DNA of 64,000 nucleotides from Hoyosella sp. YIM 151337 (lineage in GTDB: Bacteria; Actinomycetota; Actinomycetes; Mycobacteriales; Mycobacteriaceae): contig NZ_JAPEIQ010000004.1 of NCBI RefSeq assembly GCF_026041215.1, positions 124,001 to 188,000 on the forward strand. Reading direction: 5' to 3'. Below the pieces are notes generated by a model. The model did no database searches. It saw only the letters and a list, made by a program, of their open reading frames with translations, and was not told the DNA's origin. The position numbers were made by a program, and so were the translations under genes. Of the stretch, positions 1-13,575 are shown piece after piece. How positions within the stretch are numbered: position 1 is the stretch's first letter; every line of letters begins with the position of its first letter.

Positions 1-2380
1 GACACTCAGGCCGGGGATCCCCCGGCCAATCACGGACGCGGAAGCGCTGGCCGCGAACGCCCGGTCGAGTTCCCGGTGCGTGACGTGGACGGTCGTTTCC
101 GTGATGCCGTACATGTTGACGAGTTTCGGAGCGTCCTCAGGATGCCGTTGATACCACCGCTCGAGTTGCGACAGGTCAAGCGCCTCACCACCGAAGATGA
201 CGTAACGCAGCGCGAGCTCCGCGCCACCGGCTTCGCGGTCCGCTTCGACAAGCTGATAGAACGCTGTCGGAGTTTGGTTCAGCACAGTCACGCGCTCATC
301 ACGCAGCAGTGCCAGGAAATCAGCCGGTGAGCGGGAGGTGAGGTAGTCGACGATCACCACAGAGCCGCCGTAAAGCAGGGCGCCCCAAATTTCCCACACC
401 GAGAAATCGAATGCGTACGAGTGGAACAGTGTCCACACATCCGACTCGGTGAAGCCAAACAGAGCGTCAGTGTTGGCCATCAGCGCGGTGACGGTAGCGT
501 GCGTGACCGCCACGCCCTTCGGTTTACCGGTCGATCCTGAGGTGTAGATGACGTACGCGACGTTGTCGGGACGCAGCTCGCCACGCCGGTCGACGGCGGT
601 CAGCGGCTTGTCGTCAAAGCTCTGGAGTTCCAGCTTCGTGCGCTCGTCATCCAGAACGATCCGTTCATAACCTTGTGGAAGCACATCTTGCTCCTCCGAG
701 GTTGTCAGGACAGCGACGGGACGCGCATCGCCGAGCGTGTACTCGATCCGCTCCGCCGGGTACGACACATCCACGGGCACGTATGCGGCGCCCGACTTCA
801 AGACACCCAGAATTGCGATGAGCAGTTCGTGCGAACGCGCAGTCGCCACCGCGACAAGTGACTCCGGGCCGGCGCCCTTTGCGATCAGCAGGCGCGCAAC
901 CTCGTTGGCCCGCCGGTCGAGTTCCCGGTAGGTGACGTCGACACCCCCGGCCCGGACCGCGACGTTTCCTGGTACTCGCCGCACCTGATCCTCGAACAGC
1001 GACACCAGCGTCGTTCCTGCGGGCGCTCCTGGCCCCGCAACATTCCAGCCATGCAGAACGAGTTCGCGCTCTTCGGGATCGAGAAGGTCGATCACTCCCA
1101 CGCGGCGCTGCGGATCCACAATGAGAACCTCTATCGCGCGCACGAGCCGGTCCAGCATTCTCGCGACAGCTTGCTCCCCGAGGATCGAGGGGAAGTACTT
1201 CAGCTTCAACCGCAAGTTCGGCTCGGTAAACGCGAGCAGGGTCAGCGGATAGTGAGTGGCGTCGGTGCCCTCCGCTCCGAGCAACCGCATTCCAGCGAAG
1301 TCCGCGCTCCCCTCACCTGCTTGGTCGATCGGATACGACTCGAACACCGCGAGTGTGTCGAACAGTGCCCCGGCCCCTGCGATGCGCTGGATGTCGGTGA
1401 GGCCTACATACTGGTGGTCGAGCAGCGCTCCTTGCTCCTGCTGCAATCGCACGAGTAGACCTGTGAATGACTCGGACTCATCGATGCCGACGCGTACCGG
1501 CAGAGTGTTGATGAAGAGACCGATCATCTCCTCGATGCCCGTGATTTGCCCTGGGCGGCCAGAGACGGTTGCACCGAAAACGACTTCGCTTCGGTTAAGC
1601 TGACGGCTGAGCAACAAACCCCAGGCAGCCTGCACAATCGTGTTCAGCGTTATGCCAAGGCGGCCCGCGAGCGTCGTCAGCGCCTCTGTCTGCTCGGCGG
1701 ACAGCTCGCGGACGACGTCAGAGGGCTCGCCGTGCGATCCCTCGGTGACGCCTGGTGCAACCAAGGTCGGCTCATCGACCGTCCGGAGCGCATCCCGCCA
1801 CGTATCGAGCGCCGCACCATGGTCTTGAGCTGCGAGCCACGTGAGGAAATCGCGGTACGAACGAACGGCTGGCATATGCGAGCTGTCGCCGTCCAGGACG
1901 TAGAGGGCGATGAGTTCCTTGAGCAGCAACGGCATCGACCAGCCGTCGAGGAGCACGTGATGATTAGTGATGAGGAGTTCGTACTCGTCACCGGTGACCC
2001 TGATCAGGTGCATGCGGATGAGCGGTCCCGCATCCATGCGGAAACCGGCAGCAAGGTCCGCGTCGAGTATCCGGCGGACCTCGGCTTGCGCGTCAGTCGC
2101 TGGGCGCGCGCTCAGGTCCGTGAAATGCCAGGGCAGCGGCGCCGTCCGCTGGACCACCTGAATCGCATTCCCGGCCGCGTCATGGAGGAAGCTCGAGCGA
2201 AGGTTCGGGTGCCTGTCGACGAGTGCTTGTCCGGCTCGCCGCATACGCTCCGGGTCAACGTCACCGCCCAACCGAATCTTCGTCGGCGTCGTGTACACAT
2301 CGAGGGCATCGCCGGCCAGGAGGGCGTGGAATAGCAAGCCGTTTTGCAGAGGCGTAAGCGGCCACACATCTTCGACATCG
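1..2380 (-). other. NRPS2 module 9: C(DCL)-A (partial), predicted Thr
   Basis: The C domain has [11 protein letters not shown], the post-epimerase form. A9 is cut by the window edge after its YGITETT motif. All nine pocket residues are nevertheless visible and read D-F-W-N-I-G-M-V-H, identical to the established threonine code. The fate of the module (carrier, further modules, release domain) lies to the left of base 1. Confidence 0.85.
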
Positions 2381-5300
2381 CCGTATCGCGCTTCGATGGC
2401 GTCGATGCGCGGCTGGTCAATGTCTACCAGCGGAACGTCCGATGGTGTCAGACCGCCCGCACTGTCGGACTCCGCATGCCACGCGAGACCGACGAGGGCT
2501 GCGACCCACGCGTCCGCAAGGTCACGGACCTCGGCTTCCTTGAGCACGCCTGAGGCGTAAGCGAAGGAAGCCTTGAGCTTGGGCCCAGACGGTGAGTCGA
2601 ACACCGTCGCACCGATACTCAGAGTTGACGTGGCTGGCATGTCAGCGTCCGGATCGGTAACAAGCTCGATGCTTCCGTCTGGGAGCCACCCAATGTCACC
2701 GAATGCAGCGGCGTCCGCCTGGCCGAACCGGCCGAGGTAGTTGAATGCGATCTGGGGCTCGGCAAAACGCTCGAGTTCTGCTCGACTCTCAGGATGGAGA
2801 TACCGGAGCATCCCGTAACTGAGGCCCTTGTGCGGTACAGCCAGTAGCTGCTCCTTGACCGACTTGACGAGTTCGCTCGTCTTCGGAGCGCCGGAGCTTA
2901 CTTCCGTCAGCGTGACATCTGCGGCGTCGAGGCGTACCGGATACATGCTGGTGAACCAGCCGACGGTGCGCCCAAGGTCAGCTCCTGGAAGTATTTCCTC
3001 TTCGCGGCCGTGCCCTTCGAGCGCTATGAACGCCGACGATTGCAGCACACCTCGGTCTTCGCGCCACTGTTTGAGTGCCACGGCGAGCGCGGCAAGCAGC
3101 CCGTCGTTCACGCCGCCGCGATATTTGCGCGGCAGTGTCGTCAAGAGCGATGTTGTCGCTACCTCCGGAAGCTCCACCGTGAAACGCTCGACCGTAGTCA
3201 TGGTGTCCGCTGAAGGATCAACGGGACGGCTCCCCAGCTGGGGATCTGGCGTGGACGCGATGTCCTTCCAGACGGGCAGAGTCGCGATGACGTCAGCATC
3301 ACCGGAGCGGTCCGCCAGGCCGTGTGCCCACCGGCGCACCGACGTACCCACCGGCTCCAGAGCAGGCTGTGCTCCAGCACCGATTGCTGCCCCAGCCGCC
3401 GCGAAGTCCGGTATCAGAATGCGCCACGACACACCGTCGACAGCGAGGTGGTGGATGGCCACAATCAGCTTGCCACCGCTGCCCTGCCGCGAAATCCAGG
3501 TGAAGCGCACCATCACACCGGCCTCGGGATCAAGCAGCTTCACCGCGGCTGAGAACTCGTCGAGCACAAGGCGTTCGAGCGCCGCAGTGTCTTGGAACGT
3601 CTCGTCTGGCGCCGACACTTCCGAAATAACATCGTCGGCGTGGACGTCACCGACCGGCAGGACTTCGTAGTGGAGGGTCTCACCGGTGCGGGCGAACCGG
3701 CTGCGCAGGGCATCGTGGTGATCAAGTATCGCCTGGATCGTTCGCACAACGTGCTCGCGGGTTGCTTCCGCTGGAAGCGTGAGCAAGAGGGACTGCTGGA
3801 ATCGGCGATATCCGCCGTCCGGCCCCACAAGGTCCGCGAGCCAGTGCATGATCGGCAGGGGCTCTGCCGCACCAATGCCGCCGCCCGAAAGCTCCTCCAG
3901 AACGGCGACCGCCTCGCTGCCTTCTTGGGCAACTTCGGCGAGCCCCGCGACAGTCTTGCGCTCGAAAACGTCTCGTGCGCGGATGATGACACCCTCGGCC
4001 TTCGCGCGCGCAACGAGCTGAATGGAGACGATGCTGTCGCCGCCGAGCGCAAAGAACGACTCGTCGACACCTACGCGTTCGAGGCCCAGCACGTCGCTGA
4101 ATACCCGAGCGAGCTTTGCCTCCAGATCATTTCGCGGTGCCACATACTTTCGGGTGGCAAACACAGGCTCGGGCAGCGCCCGACGATCGATCTTGCCCGT
4201 CGGCGCAATCGGGACCTCATCGATCACCATGATCGATGAGGGCACCATGTAGTCGGGCAGCTTCTCAGTGACGAACTCAGCGAGCTCAGCGTTGTCGAGG
4301 GCGGCACCCGCGACCGCTGTCACGTACGCAACGAGCACGTTCTGGCCTGTCGCGGCACGCTTGTGTCCCATTGTGATCGCGAAATCCACGTCGGGGTGAG
4401 CGCGCAGCGCAGCGTCAATCTCGCCCAGTTCGATGCGGTACCCGCGGACTTTCACCTGGAAGTCGGTGCGGCCAATGAACTCGAGCACGAGGGAGCCACC
4501 CGGATCACGCACCCAGCGGACCAGATCACCAGTCCGGTACATACGCTCACCGGGCTCGCCGTACGGGTTGGCGACGAAGCGGTCCGCCGTCAACCCGAAC
4601 CGGCCATGATATCCGCGCGCTAGCAGCGCCCCCGCGATGTAAAGTTCGCCCGGGGCTCCTGCCGGTGCCGGGCGCAGGTGCGCGTCGAGGACAAGTGCGT
4701 CGACTCCAGCGACTGGACCCCCGATATCGACCGGCCGGTCCGCCTGCATCGCACTGCTGGCGGTGCTCCAGATCGTCGCCTCGGACGGACCGTACAGGTT
4801 GAAGAGCGACGCGTGGCCCGCCCACCTCTGGACGACCTCCGGCGGACATGCCTCGCCGCCGGTGGCGATGACTGCGAGATCTGGCACCTGCGCCGGATCT
4901 ACAGTCCGCAAGGCTGCGGGCGTGATGAAAGCATGGGTGACGCGGTTGTTTCTCAGGACTTCTTCGAGGTCCTCACCACCGTGAATCCCGGGAGGTGCGA
5001 TAACCATGGTCGCACCCGCACCAAACGCGAAGAGGCTTTCGAACACTGACGCGTCAAAGCTGGGGCTCGCGAAATGTAAGACCCGGTCGTGCTCGACAAC
5101 GTCGAAGTGCTGTCGCTGCTCAGAGACCACACTGGCCAACCCGACATGCGATACGACCACACCTTTCGGCAGTCCGGTCGAACCCGACGTGTAGATGATG
5201 TAGGCGGGGTGAGCCAGATCCCGGGCGCTTCGCAGTTCCGAATCTGCTAGTGCCGTCTTCGGCAAATGCGAGACATTGATGGTCGTCTCTTGTTCACTGA

Positions 5301-8300
5301 GAACGATCCAATCGGTCGTTTCGGGGAGCTTGCCGCGCGACTCCTGCACCGCCAGCCCGAGCGTGGCTCCAGAGTCTCGAAGCATGTGCTCGATGCGATC
5401 CGCCGGATACTCCGGATCGATCGGCAGGTACGCGGCACCCGTTTTGAGAATGGCCCAAATGCCGAGTACTGATTCGACGGAGCGTGAAATACCGAGCGCA
5501 ACGTAGTCTTCAGGCCCTGCTCCCCGGCGGATCAAGTACCGCGCCAGCTGGTTTGATGTTTCGTCAAGTTCGCGGTACGTGACAGTGCGGTCGCCGCTCA
5601 CGACCGCAGCCGCGTCCGGGTTACGAGCGGCAGCTGCGCTCAGAATATCCGCGAAGTGACGTGGCTCGGCCGCAGCCGCGCCACGCACAGGAACAAGGAA
5701 GTCCTTTTCCGCGGGCGTCAATACATCGACGTGAGCAAGACGCGCACTGCTGTCCGCGACGATCTGCTCGAGTACCGATACTGTTCGGCTGGCCAGCGCG
5801 CGAATCTGCTCTTCTTCGAAGAGGTCCGGGAAGAACTTGAAACGGATATTCAGCTTCGTGTCTACGGATGACACCACACCGATCGGATAGTGTGCCGCGT
5901 CCTCGCCATCGAACCCGGTGACGCGCATGCCAGCGAGATCGGTTTCTGTGGTGAGGCCGGCCTGGTCGACGGGGTACGACTCGAACGCGGTGAGCGTATC
6001 GAACTGGGCGCCTGGCCCCACAGCCCGCTGAATGTCCGCTAGCTGCAAGAAGTGGTGATCAAGCATCGCGGCTTGCTCAGATTGCACCCGCGTCAGGAGA
6101 TCGGCAAGCGTCTCTGCCGGGTCAAGCGAGATGCGTACTGGCACCGTATTGATGAACAGGCCCACCATGTTCTCGACACCGGCTAGCTGCGGCGGGCGGC
6201 CGGAGACGGTCGCGCCGACAACGACATCCTGCCTCGCCGTTTGGGCAGCAACCACGGTTGCCCAGGCAACTTGCACCGCCGTGTTGAGCGTGACACCCAA
6301 CTGTCGTGCAACTTCCTGCAGGCGCTGGGTTTCTGCCTCAGAGAACGCGTGCTCGATTTCGCGCGAGCGAACATCGTGCTGGCGTGCCTGGTTCAGCGGC
6401 GCCAGCGTGGTCGGCTCATCGATACCGCTGAGCGCGGCCTGCCACGCACGCAGCGACTCCTCTGGATCGTGCTCGGCGAGCCACGCAAGAAAGTCCCGGT
6501 ACTGCCGCACGTCCGGCAGGTGGGTCGGATCGGCGTCGAGTACGTACAGCGTGAGCAGGTCTTTCAGCAGCAGCGGTGTCGACCATCCATCCATCAGGAT
6601 GTGATGGTTCGTCATGACGAGGCGGTACTCGCCGCCACCCACATCGACGAGCGCGAATCGCAGCAGCGGTGCCGTCGACATGTCGAAGCGCTGGGCTTTG
6701 TCCTCTGTCAGCCACGCGCTGAGCGCGGCAGCAGGATCCTGCGCGGCCGAGAGGTCGACCGTCTGGAACGGCACTGCCGCGGCGTCGTCGATGACCTGGA
6801 CGGGCCGTCCCGTGGCGTCTGGAGTGAAGGCGGCACGCAGGTTCGGGTACCGGTCGACGAGTGCTTGCACGGTTCGGCGCATGCGGTTGGCGTCGACTGT
6901 TCCGCGGAGGTGCAGCACCAGCTGCACGACGTACGCGTCGACGCTGTCTTCGGCGAGCGCGGCATGGAACAGCATTCCGCCTTGCAGCGGCGAGAGCGGG
7001 AGGACGTCCGACAGCGCGGGATAACGAGCCTCGAGCTGGTCGATCGACTCTTGACTGACGCGGGCAAGCCGAACGTCTGATGGTGTGAGGCCCGCCTTCT
7101 CGATCTCCCGGGCATACCGGGCAACCGAACCGAAAGCCCGTTGCCACGTTTCGGCGAATTCGCGCACGGCAGACTCGGTGAGGAGCGTGGACGGGTAGAG
7201 AATCAGCACCTTCATTACTGGCCCGTCAGCGCTTTCCGCCACGCGGGTCGTGATGTCGAGCGCTGCTGGCGCGGCCATGTCGGGGCTCAGCGTGTAGCCT
7301 TTTTCGCCGCCGTCCGCCGATGGCATCCAGCCGAGGTCGCGTAGTTCCTCGGGTATTTCACCCGACGCACCCCGGCCGAGGTAGTTGAACATCACCTGAG
7401 GCTTCGGCAGCGCCGCGAGCTCCTCAGCTGTGTCACTGTCCAAGTAGCGCAGCATGCCGTAACCGATGCCGCTGTCCGGCATGGACAGAAGGTGTTCCTT
7501 CGCGCGCTGTACAGCGCGCCCGGCAGCGGGACCGGCGTTGAGCGCCTCTTCGATATCGAGATCAGCCAGATCCACGCGTGCGGGAACGATCGAGGTGAAC
7601 CACGCGACCGTCCTGCTGAGGTCAGCGCCGGGGACCGCCCGTTCCTCACGCCCGTGCCCCTCCATACCAACGAGTGGCGCAGCGTTGCCGCGCCAGGCAG
7701 CAAGTGCGAGCGAAAGCGAGGCGAGCAGACCGTCGTTGACACCGCCCCGGAAAACGTCAGGAACCCGGGTGAGCAATGCCTCCGTCACATCGGCCGGGAG
7801 GTCGAAGGTGAGTTGCTCGATGGTGTCGTTCACGTCGGTCTGTGGATCGAACGGCCGGGGACCGACCGGCGCCTCGGCACGATCAAGAATCGTGCGCCAC
7901 AGGTCGAGTTCACCCTTCCGTGCCGGAGCGTTTTCCGCCAGGCCAGTTACCCAGCGGCGGAAGGAGGTGCCGACGGGCTGGAGCTGCGGCGGCTGCCCGG
8001 AACTCAGCTGGGCCCACGCCGAAGCGAGGTCAGGGATCAGGGCGCGCCACGAGACCCCGTCCATCACCGTGTGGTGCGCGACGATCCGGATCCGGCCTGG
8101 AGTCTCGGGGCCGCAATCGAACCAGGTCACCTGGACCATGACGCCGGTTTCGGGGCTGAGCCGACCGGCAGCGGCTTCGAGTTCCCGCTGTGCTAGCTCG
8201 ACGAATTCGGCTGTCCCTGGAGCGGCGTGAACGAGGTCGACCTCCACTCGCGTGATCAGGTCTTCAGCCCGGACCGCACCGGGATCAGCCACGATCATCG

Positions 8301-11300
8301 TGTGGCTGGCCACGTCAATCCGCGCTCGCAGCAAGTCATGATGGTCGAGCACCGATTGGAGCGTCGACGCGATGCCCGTCTCGTCGACTCCTGTGGGGAG
8401 CGTCAGCAGCGCAGACTGCGTGTAACGCCCGAAGCTGCCACCGCGTTCGAGCATCCACTCCATGATCGGGCTCAGCGGCATCGCTCCGACTCCCCCGCCG
8501 GGGAGTTCGTCCAGTACGGTTGGCGCGTCTTCCGCGGCGTACCGGTCAGCGACACTCGCGAGGCCCGCGACGCTGCGCTGTTCGAAGACGTCCCGCGGCG
8601 TCAGATGCAGCCCGCTGGCCTTCGCTCGCGACACCAGGTTGATCGACATGATGCTGTCGCCGCCGAGCGCGAAGAACGAGTCGTCGACGCCGACTGACGG
8701 AAGGCCGAGGACTTCCGTGAACAACTGGGCGAGGATGCGTTCGGTTTCCGACGCCGGGGCACGAGATTCGGTGACCCGTGCCGCGAAATCTGGCGCGCGC
8801 AGCGCTCGGCGGTCGATTTTGCCGCTGGCGGTCAATGGGAACGCGTCGAGCACAACGAGCAGCGCCGGCACCATGTACGCAGGCAGGAACTCGGCGACAT
8901 GGCTGATGACATCATCCGTATCGACCGGCCCCCCGTGGCGAGGGACGACGTACCCCACGATCCTGTCCGCACCGTCGCGGTTGACCACGACAGTCGCCTG
9001 CGCAACCTCGCGGTGAGTGAGCAACGCGGACTCAATCTCCCCGAGCTCAACGCGGAAACCGCGGACCTTCACCTGGAAATCTGTCCGGCCGATGTAGTCG
9101 AGTGTTCCGTCCGGGAGCCGCCGCACAAGATCGCCCGTGCGGTACATACGGGCACCTGGCGCGCCAAACGGATCCGCAACAAACCGCGCGGCGGTGAGAC
9201 CGGGCATCTTTCCGTAACCGCGCCCGACACCGGTACCTGCGACATACAGTTCACCGCTCACACCAGCTGGGACTGGGGTGAGGTCACGATCGAGGACAAG
9301 GAGGTCGATGTTCGGGATCGGGCCGCCGATCGGCACAGAACCTGCGTGTCCGCGGGCGATCTCGTGGAAGGAAACGACGTCCGACGCTTCGGTCGGTCCG
9401 TAGCTGTTAAAGATCCGGACACCCCGCCCGAGGAGCTGCTGCAGCGGCCGGGGGCGTACTGCTTCGCCACCGAGGAAAACTTGGCGGATGGCCCCAAGGG
9501 CCTGCTCTGTGTCGCTGTCGACCAGGGCCTCGAACGCGCTCGGCGACATATTCGCGAGCGCCACGCTGTGTGTCGACGCCAGCGGCAGGATTTCCGCAGG
9601 GTCAAAACCTTCAGGCGCTAAGACGATCGTCGCCCCCTGAGTCAGGGCAGCCCATACGTTCTTCTGCGTGAGGTCGAACCCTGGCGACGAGGCGATAAGC
9701 ACACCGTCCCCGGGCTCAAGATCGGTGCACTGCTGATACCAGGCCAGTGTGTTGGCGATACCGCCCATCGGAACAAGGGTGGGCTTCGGCCGCCCCGTCG
9801 AACCGGAGGTGGAAATGACGTAACCGATGCGCTGGTCGGCGCCGGGATCATGCCAGCGATCCTCGTGTTGCTGGAGCTCGACCGGCTGACCGGGTATGAC
9901 GTCAAGTGTGATGAGGCACTGTTCCGCGGCCACGCGCGCATGCTCCCAGCCTGGCAGAGCGACGACAGCGTTCGCCTCGGTGTCGTTCAGGACAGCGGTG
10001 AGGCGGTCTTCCGGGAACGTGGGGTCGACGGGCGCATACGCGGCACCCGCTTTCCAGGCCGCGACCATGCCGACGACCCATTCGAACGAGCGTGGTACCG
10101 CAAGCGCGACAACATCGTCTGGGCCGACTCCCGCCGCGATGAGGTCCCCTGCAAGAACAGAGGCGTAACCATCCAGTTCGGCGTAGGTGAGGACTCGTCC
10201 GTCGGCGACGACGGCGGCCGCAGTGGGGAGGTGGGCGGCACGCGCGGCAATCATCTCGATGACCGACTGCGCTGGCGCTGCCTGCACCATCCCCTGGGAG
10301 GCTGTGATGCTCCACTGGAGCTCTTCCTCGGTCAGCCAGCCGATTGATCGAATTGGCTGGCGGGAATCGTCCGTAATGCTTTCGAGGATTCGCACGAATC
10401 GGCTGGCGAAGGATCGGATGGTCTCCGCGTCGAAAAGGTCGGTCGCGTAGTTGAAAATCAGTTCGCGCGGTGCGCCTGAGTCCTCGGCGAAGTCGACGAC
10501 CGTCACACTGAGGTCGAACTTTGCGGTGTCGGCACCCGGATCGACGGGGGAAATTTCCAGTCCATGCAGTTCGAAGGTGGGGAATTGCTGGTTCTGGAAT
10601 GTCAGGAGCACTTGGAACAGCGGTGAGTGCGCTGTGGACCGTTCCGGGCTCAGCACCTCGACGAGCCGCTCAAATGGAACGTCAGCGTGGGTGAGCGCGG
10701 CGAGATCTGTCTCTCGCGCGTTTGCGAGCAGGTCGCCGAAGCTCGCCGAGCCGTCGACATCCGTTCGCAGGACGAGCGTATTCACGAACATGCCGACCAG
10801 GTTGTCGAGGGCGCGTTCGCCGCGTCCCGCCACTGGAGTGCCGATGGTGATGTCACGCTGACCGGACAGTTTGGCAAGCAGCACCGCGAGCGCCGCGTGG
10901 ACAACCATGAACGGAGTCGCGTTGTAGCTCGATGCGAGTTCCCCGAGCCGGCGGTAAGTATCACCGTCGATCGTGAAGTGCTCGGTAGCGCCGCGCAGGG
11001 ACTGCACTGCTGGGCGCGGGCGGTCGGTGGGCAGCTCGATGAGTTCGGGAGCGTCGGCGAGCTGCTTCTTCCAGTAGTCCTCTTGTTGCGCCGCGAGGGA
11101 GCGCGGGTCGCTCTCATCGCCGAGCACTTCTCGCTGCCAGATGGCGAAGTCAGCGTATTGGACCTCAAGCGGGGCCCATTCCGGTTCGCTGCTCTGCGCG
11201 CGGGCAGCGTATGCGGTCATCACGTCCGTGGCGAGCGGAGTCATCGAAAAGCCGTCTGCCGCGATGTGGTGTACCACGACCCCGAGGACATGATCAGCGC

Positions 11301-13464
11301 TGTCGAGACGGAATACGCGCGCCCGCACTGGCAGTTCTCGCACGACGTCGAAACCCTGGCCCGCGAATTCTCCGGCCTGCGCCGTCACACGTTCTAGGCA
11401 AGAGTCGACAAGTTCGAGCTCAGTTTCGATCTGATGCATCTCCAGCACGACCTGCGAGGGCTGGCCGGCGAACTCCGGAAATACCGTGCGCAGCGACTCG
11501 TGGCGCAACAGCACGTCGCGGAACGCTGCTTGCATCGCGGGCACGTCAAGGGGTCCGCGCAGGCGCAGGACCATCGGGATGTTGTATGCCGCTGAAGCCG
11601 GATCGAACTGGTTGAGGAACCACATCCGCCGCTGTGCGAGCGAAAGCGGAATGTGTGCGGGCCGCGGCTGCGGGAGCAACGGAGTTCGGCCCGTGCCTTC
11701 GGCAGCATCTTCGGCACGTGCAGCGAGTTCTTCAACCGTGGGCGCCTCGAAAAGCACACGCATAATCAGGTCCGTACCCATCGCCTCGTTGATGCGGGCA
11801 ATGGCGCGCGTACCCATGAGGGAGTTCCCGCCGAGTTCGAAGAATGAATCGCGAATGCTGACGTCGGAGAGACCGAGGATCTCCCCGAAGATCGCGGCGA
11901 CCTTCTTCTCGGAATCTGTGGTCGGCGGGATGATCTCGCGGTCCCCGCTCAGATCAGGCATCGGCAGCGCACGCCGATCGACCTTTCCTTGCGGAGTCAG
12001 CGGCACCTCGTCGATCGTGACAACAACACTCGGGACCATGTAGTTCGGCAGACTCTGTGCGGCATGGCGGAGCAGTTCGGCCGTATCGAGCTGAACATCC
12101 TCAGCCGGCTGCACATACGCAACCAGGATGTTTTCACCTGCGGGTGACTCGTGAGCGAGAGTGGCCGCGAATTGCACCGCATCGTGATGGCGCAGCACCG
12201 CGTCGATTTCGCCGAGTTCGATGCGATAACCGCGCACCTTGACCTGGAAGTCGGAGCGCCCGATGTAGTCGAGGTGCTCATCGCTCGTCCACCGCACCAG
12301 ATCACCGGTGCGGTACATTCGCTCCCCCGCGTCACCGTAAGGGTTCGCCACGAAACGATCCGCAGTCAGCCCTAGTCGGTCGTGATAGCCGCGCGCGAGC
12401 CCCGGACCGCCGATGTACAGCTCACCCGTTGTGCCGATGGGGACAGGCTTAAGGCGTGAATCCAGAACCATCGCGGTGGTACCGCGAATCGGTCCCCCGA
12501 TCGTCACCGGGGCGCCAGGCTGCATCGGTCCGGCGATACTCGCCACGATCGTGGTTTCCGTCGGACCGTACCCGTTGTACATTTCGCGGCCCGGCGCCCA
12601 TTGCGACACCAGTTGCGGTGGGCACGCCTCGCCACCCACGATGACAACACGGACATCTGAAAGCCCAGCCGGATCCACTGTGGCCAGGGCGGCAGGGGTG
12701 ACGAACGCGTGCGTGACGGCGTGCTCCCGCAGCAAATCAGCCAGTTCGGCGCCGCCATACACGCTGGTCGGCGCGATCACCATCGCAGCCCCGGATGGTA
12801 TCGCGAGGAGCAATTCCAGTACTGACGCGTCGAAGATCGGCGACGCGAAATGCAGGGTGCGGGCCGACGCATCGATCGAAAAACGTTCCCGCTGCTCCTG
12901 CGCGAACGCGGCAAGGCCAGAGTGGGTGACAACGACACCCTTCGGCAGACCCGTCGATCCAGAGGTATAGATCATGTACGCGGGATTCTCCGGCCGCAGG
13001 ACGCCGAGGCGATCGAGGTAGGAGATTGGGGCAGGAGGATGTGTTTTCAGCTCCGCCTTGACGGCCTCATCGTCGAGTTCGATCCACGCGATAGTGTTAG
13101 GCAGCGTCGCCCTGGTCTCGCTGGTGGTGAGTCCGATGGTCGCGCCGGAATCGGAAACGATGTGGGCGATGCGGCCTTCCGGCGCTGACGGGTCCACCGG
13201 CACGTATGCGGCCCCGCTTTTCGCGATTGCCCACAAAGCAACGACTGATTCAATCGACCGGGACATCCCGATGATCACGAATGACTCGGGGCCCACGCCA
13301 CGCGATATCAGCAGCCGCGCGAGGCGTGAGGAACGCTTGTCCAGCGCCGCATACGAGACAGTCTTCTCCCCCATGATGAGCGCCGGACCGGTGGGGTTGG
13401 CCTCCACCGCCGTCGCCATCAGCTGCGGAAGCAACTGCACACGCACGTTCGCGCCAGAGCTCAT
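1..13464 (-). CDS. NRPS2: non-ribosomal peptide synthetase, 3' end beyond the left edge
   Basis: Open frame of 4488 codons from ATG 13464 with no stop before base 1. GGAAGG at 13469-13474 sits 4 nt before the ATG. Domain order by core motifs: A6 (P-loop near residue 165), T6 (GGNS, ~545), C7 (HHIAADG, ~733), A7 (~1220), T7 (GGDS, ~1602), E7 (HHTVMDG, ~1800), C8 (HHILMDG, ~2288), A8 (~2760), T8 (GGDS, ~3140), E8 (HHLAVDG, ~3340), C9 (HHVLLDG, ~3837), A9 (~4310, cut). The protein begins directly with an adenylation domain and has no condensation domain of its own. It must receive its peptide from C6 at the end of NRPS1, whose stop is 111 bp upstream, so the two genes are almost surely cotranscribed. 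No thioesterase is in view. Family assignment is certain; the product is unknown. Confidence 0.97.
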   Translation of the reverse strand, partial: MSSGANVRVQLLPQLMATAVEANPTGPALIMGEKTVSYAALDKRSSRLARLLISRGVGPESFVIIGMSRSIESVVALWAIAKSGAAYVPVDPSAPEGRIAHIVSDSGATIGLTTSETRATLPNTIAWIELDDEAVKAELKTHPPAPISYLDRLGVLRPENPAYMIYTSGSTGLPKGVVVTHSGLAAFAQEQRERFSIDASARTLHFASPIFDASVLELLLAIPSGAAMVIAPTSVYGGAELADLLREHAVTHAFVTPAALATVDPAGLSDVRVVIVGGEACPPQLVSQWAPGREMYNGYGPTETTIVASIAGPMQPGAPVTIGGPIRGTTAMVLDSRLKPVPIGTTGELYIGGPGLARGYHDRLGLTADRFVANPYGDAGERMYRTGDLVRWTSDEHLDYIGRSDFQVKVRGYRIELGEIDAVLRHHDAVQFAATLAHESPAGENILVAYVQPAEDVQLDTAELLRHAAQSLPNYMVPSVVVTIDEVPLTPQGKVDRRALPMPDLSGDREIIPPTTDSEKKVAAIFGEILGLSDVSIRDSFFELGGNSLMGTRAIARINEAMGTDLIMRVLFEAPTVEELAARAEDAAEGTGRTPLLPQPRPAHIPLSLAQRRMWFLNQFDPASAAYNIPMVLRLRGPLDVPAMQAAFRDVLLRHESLRTVFPEFAGQPSQVVLEMHQIETELELVDSCLERVTAQAGEFAGQGFDVVRELPVRARVFRLDSADHVLGVVVHHIAADGFSMTPLATDVMTAYAARAQSSEPEWAPLEVQYADFAIWQREVLGDESDPRSLAAQQEDYWKKQLADAPELIELPTDRPRPAVQSLRGATEHFTIDGDTYRRLGELASSYNATPFMVVHAALAVLLAKLSGQRDITIGTPVAGRGERALDNLVGMFVNTLVLRTDVDGSASFGDLLANARETDLAALTHADVPFERLVEVLSPERSTAHSPLFQVLLTFQNQQFPTFELHGLEISPVDPGADTAKFDLSVTVVDFAEDSGAPRELIFNYATDLFDAETIRSFASRFVRILESITDDSRQPIRSIGWLTEEELQWSITASQGMVQAAPAQSVIEMIAARAAHLPTAAAVVADGRVLTYAELDGYASVLAGDLIAAGVGPDDVVALAVPRSFEWVVGMVAAWKAGAAYAPVDPTFPEDRLTAVLNDTEANAVVALPGWEHARVAAEQCLITLDVIPGQPVELQQHEDRWHDPGADQRIGYVISTSGSTGRPKPTLVPMGGIANTLAWYQQCTDLEPGDGVLIASSPGFDLTQKNVWAALTQGATIVLAPEGFDPAEILPLASTHSVALANMSPSAFEALVDSDTEQALGAIRQVFLGGEAVRPRPLQQLLGRGVRIFNSYGPTEASDVVSFHEIARGHAGSVPIGGPIPNIDLLVLDRDLTPVPAGVSGELYVAGTGVGRGYGKMPGLTAARFVADPFGAPGARMYRTGDLVRRLPDGTLDYIGRTDFQVKVRGFRVELGEIESALLTHREVAQATVVVNRDGADRIVGYVVPRHGGPVDTDDVISHVAEFLPAYMVPALLVVLDAFPLTASGKIDRRALRAPDFAARVTESRAPASETERILAQLFTEVLGLPSVGVDDSFFALGGDSIMSINLVSRAKASGLHLTPRDVFEQRSVAGLASVADRYAAEDAPTVLDELPGGGVGAMPLSPIMEWMLERGGSFGRYTQSALLTLPTGVDETGIASTLQSVLDHHDLLRARIDVASHTMIVADPGAVRAEDLITRVEVDLVHAAPGTAEFVELAQRELEAAAGRLSPETGVMVQVTWFDCGPETPGRIRIVAHHTVMDGVSWRALIPDLASAWAQLSSGQPPQLQPVGTSFRRWVTGLAENAPARKGELDLWRTILDRAEAPVGPRPFDPQTDVNDTIEQLTFDLPADVTEALLTRVPDVFRGGVNDGLLASLSLALAAWRGNAAPLVGMEGHGREERAVPGADLSRTVAWFTSIVPARVDLADLDIEEALNAGPAAGRAVQRAKEHLLSMPDSGIGYGMLRYLDSDTAEELAALPKPQVMFNYLGRGASGEIPEELRDLGWMPSADGGEKGYTLSPDMAAPAALDITTRVAESADGPVMKVLILYPSTLLTESAVREFAETWQRAFGSVARYAREIEKAGLTPSDVRLARVSQESIDQLEARYPALSDVLPLSPLQGGMLFHAALAEDSVDAYVVQLVLHLRGTVDANRMRRTVQALVDRYPNLRAAFTPDATGRPVQVIDDAAAVPFQTVDLSAAQDPAAALSAWLTEDKAQRFDMSTAPLLRFALVDVGGGEYRLVMTNHHILMDGWSTPLLLKDLLTLYVLDADPTHLPDVRQYRDFLAWLAEHDPEESLRAWQAALSGIDEPTTLAPLNQARQHDVRSREIEHAFSEAETQRLQEVARQLGVTLNTAVQVAWATVVAAQTARQDVVVGATVSGRPPQLAGVENMVGLFINTVPVRISLDPAETLADLLTRVQSEQAAMLDHHFLQLADIQRAVGPGAQFDTLTAFESYPVDQAGLTTETDLAGMRVTGFDGEDAAHYPIGVVSSVDTKLNIRFKFFPDLFEEEQIRALASRTVSVLEQIVADSSARLAHVDVLTPAEKDFLVPVRGAAAAEPRHFADILSAAAARNPDAAAVVSGDRTVTYRELDETSNQLARYLIRRGAGPEDYVALGISRSVESVLGIWAILKTGAAYLPIDPEYPADRIEHMLRDSGATLGLAVQESRGKLPETTDWIVLSEQETTINVSHLPKTALADSELRSARDLAHPAYIIYTSGSTGLPKGVVVSHVGLASVVSEQRQHFDVVEHDRVLHFASPSFDASVFESLFAFGAGATMVIAPPGIHGGEDLEEVLRNNRVTHAFITPAALRTVDPAQVPDLAVIATGGEACPPEVVQRWAGHASLFNLYGPSEATIWSTASSAMQADRPVDIGGPVAGVDALVLDAHLRPAPAGAPGELYIAGALLARGYHGRFGLTADRFVANPYGEPGERMYRTGDLVRWVRDPGGSLVLEFIGRTDFQVKVRGYRIELGEIDAALRAHPDVDFAITMGHKRAATGQNVLVAYVTAVAGAALDNAELAEFVTEKLPDYMVPSSIMVIDEVPIAPTGKIDRRALPEPVFATRKYVAPRNDLEAKLARVFSDVLGLERVGVDESFFALGGDSIVSIQLVARAKAEGVIIRARDVFERKTVAGLAEVAQEGSEAVAVLEELSGGGIGAAEPLPIMHWLADLVGPDGGYRRFQQSLLLTLPAEATREHVVRTIQAILDHHDALRSRFARTGETLHYEVLPVGDVHADDVISEVSAPDETFQDTAALERLVLDEFSAAVKLLDPEAGVMVRFTWISRQGSGGKLIVAIHHLAVDGVSWRILIPDFAAAGAAIGAGAQPALEPVGTSVRRWAHGLADRSGDADVIATLPVWKDIASTPDPQLGSRPVDPSADTMTTVERFTVELPEVATTSLLTTLPRKYRGGVNDGLLAALAVALKQWREDRGVLQSSAFIALEGHGREEEILPGADLGRTVGWFTSMYPVRLDAADVTLTEVSSGAPKTSELVKSVKEQLLAVPHKGLSYGMLRYLHPESRAELERFAEPQIAFNYLGRFGQADAAAFGDIGWLPDGSIELVTDPDADMPATSTLSIGATVFDSPSGPKLKASFAYASGVLKEAEVRDLADAWVAALVGLAWHAESDSAGGLTPSDVPLVDIDQPRIDAIEARYGDVEDVWPLTPLQNGLLFHALLAGDALDVYTTPTKIRLGGDVDPERMRRAGQALVDRHPNLRSSFLHDAAGNAIQVVQRTAPLPWHFTDLSARPATDAQAEVRRILDADLAAGFRMDAGPLIRMHLIRVTGDEYELLITNHHVLLDGWSMPLLLKELIALYVLDGDSSHMPAVRSYRDFLTWLAAQDHGAALDTWRDALRTVDEPTLVAPGVTEGSHGEPSDVVRELSAEQTEALTTLAGRLGITLNTIVQAAWGLLLSRQLNRSEVVFGATVSGRPGQITGIEEMIGLFINTLPVRVGIDESESFTGLLVRLQQEQGALLDHQYVGLTDIQRIAGAGALFDTLAVFESYPIDQAGEGSADFAGMRLLGAEGTDATHYPLTLLAFTEPNLRLKLKYFPSILGEQAVARMLDRLVRAIEVLIVDPQRRVGVIDLLDPEERELVLHGWNVAGPGAPAGTTLVSLFEDQVRRVPGNVAVRAGGVDVTYRELDRRANEVARLLIAKGAGPESLVAVATARSHELLIAILGVLKSGAAYVPVDVSYPAERIEYTLGDARPVAVLTTSEEQDVLPQGYERIVLDDERTKLELQSFDDKPLTAVDRRGELRPDNVAYVIYTSGSTGKPKGVAVTHATVTALMANTDALFGFTESDVWTLFHSYAFDFSVWEIWGALLYGGSVVIVDYLTSRSPADFLALLRDERVTVLNQTPTAFYQLVEADREAGGAELALRYVIFGGEALDLSQLERWYQRHPEDAPKLVNMYGITETTVHVTHRELDRAFAASASASVIGRGIPGLSV
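2380..7015 (-). other. NRPS2 module 8: C(DCL)-A-T-E (D-residue)
   Basis: The C domain has [11 protein letters not shown], as expected after an epimerase. A8 has [11 protein letters not shown] and TGD. The pocket code by eye is D-A-F-F-A-G-L-I-W, unassigned, with a hydrophobic pocket. The carrier is GGDSIVS. E8 has [10 protein letters not shown] and EGHGREE, so it should be active. Two D-residues in a row (positions 7 and 8) are predicted. Confidence 0.82.
7015..11690 (-). other. NRPS2 module 7: C-A-T-E (D-residue, same code as module 1)
   Basis: The C domain has HHIAADG. A7 shares with A1 the [10 protein letters not shown] variant and exactly the same nine pocket residues by eye (D-L-K-N-F-G-S-D-V), so both modules should load the same substrate. 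The carrier is GGDSIMS. E7 has [10 protein letters not shown] and EGHGREE, so it should be active. Module 7 looks like a copy of the A-T-E part of module 1. Confidence 0.83.
11690..13464 (-). other. NRPS2 module 6b: A-T (live half of the split module)
   Basis: A6 begins within 15 residues of the start codon and has [32 protein letters not shown] and the C-terminal GKVDRR Lys. The pocket code by eye is D-A-L-F-I-G-G-I-V, related to A2 and unassigned. T6 is GGNSL with no epimerase. Together with C6 on NRPS1 it completes module 6 in trans. Confidence 0.82.
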
Positions 13465-13575
13465 CGAACCTTCCCATCCCAACTAGACGGCACCACAAGG
13501 GATACCGGATCGCTGTCAGCGACTGTTACATCGTAGGCACTTCGCTGGTGCGCGTTTCCGACTCGGCACATCCGA

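Noticed and set aside
13465-13575. Frameshifted remainder of A6* after the NRPS1 stop
   Set aside because: None of the frames I translated in the 111-bp gap shows the missing GRxDxQVKxRG or later A-domain motifs, so the end is truncated rather than merely shifted.
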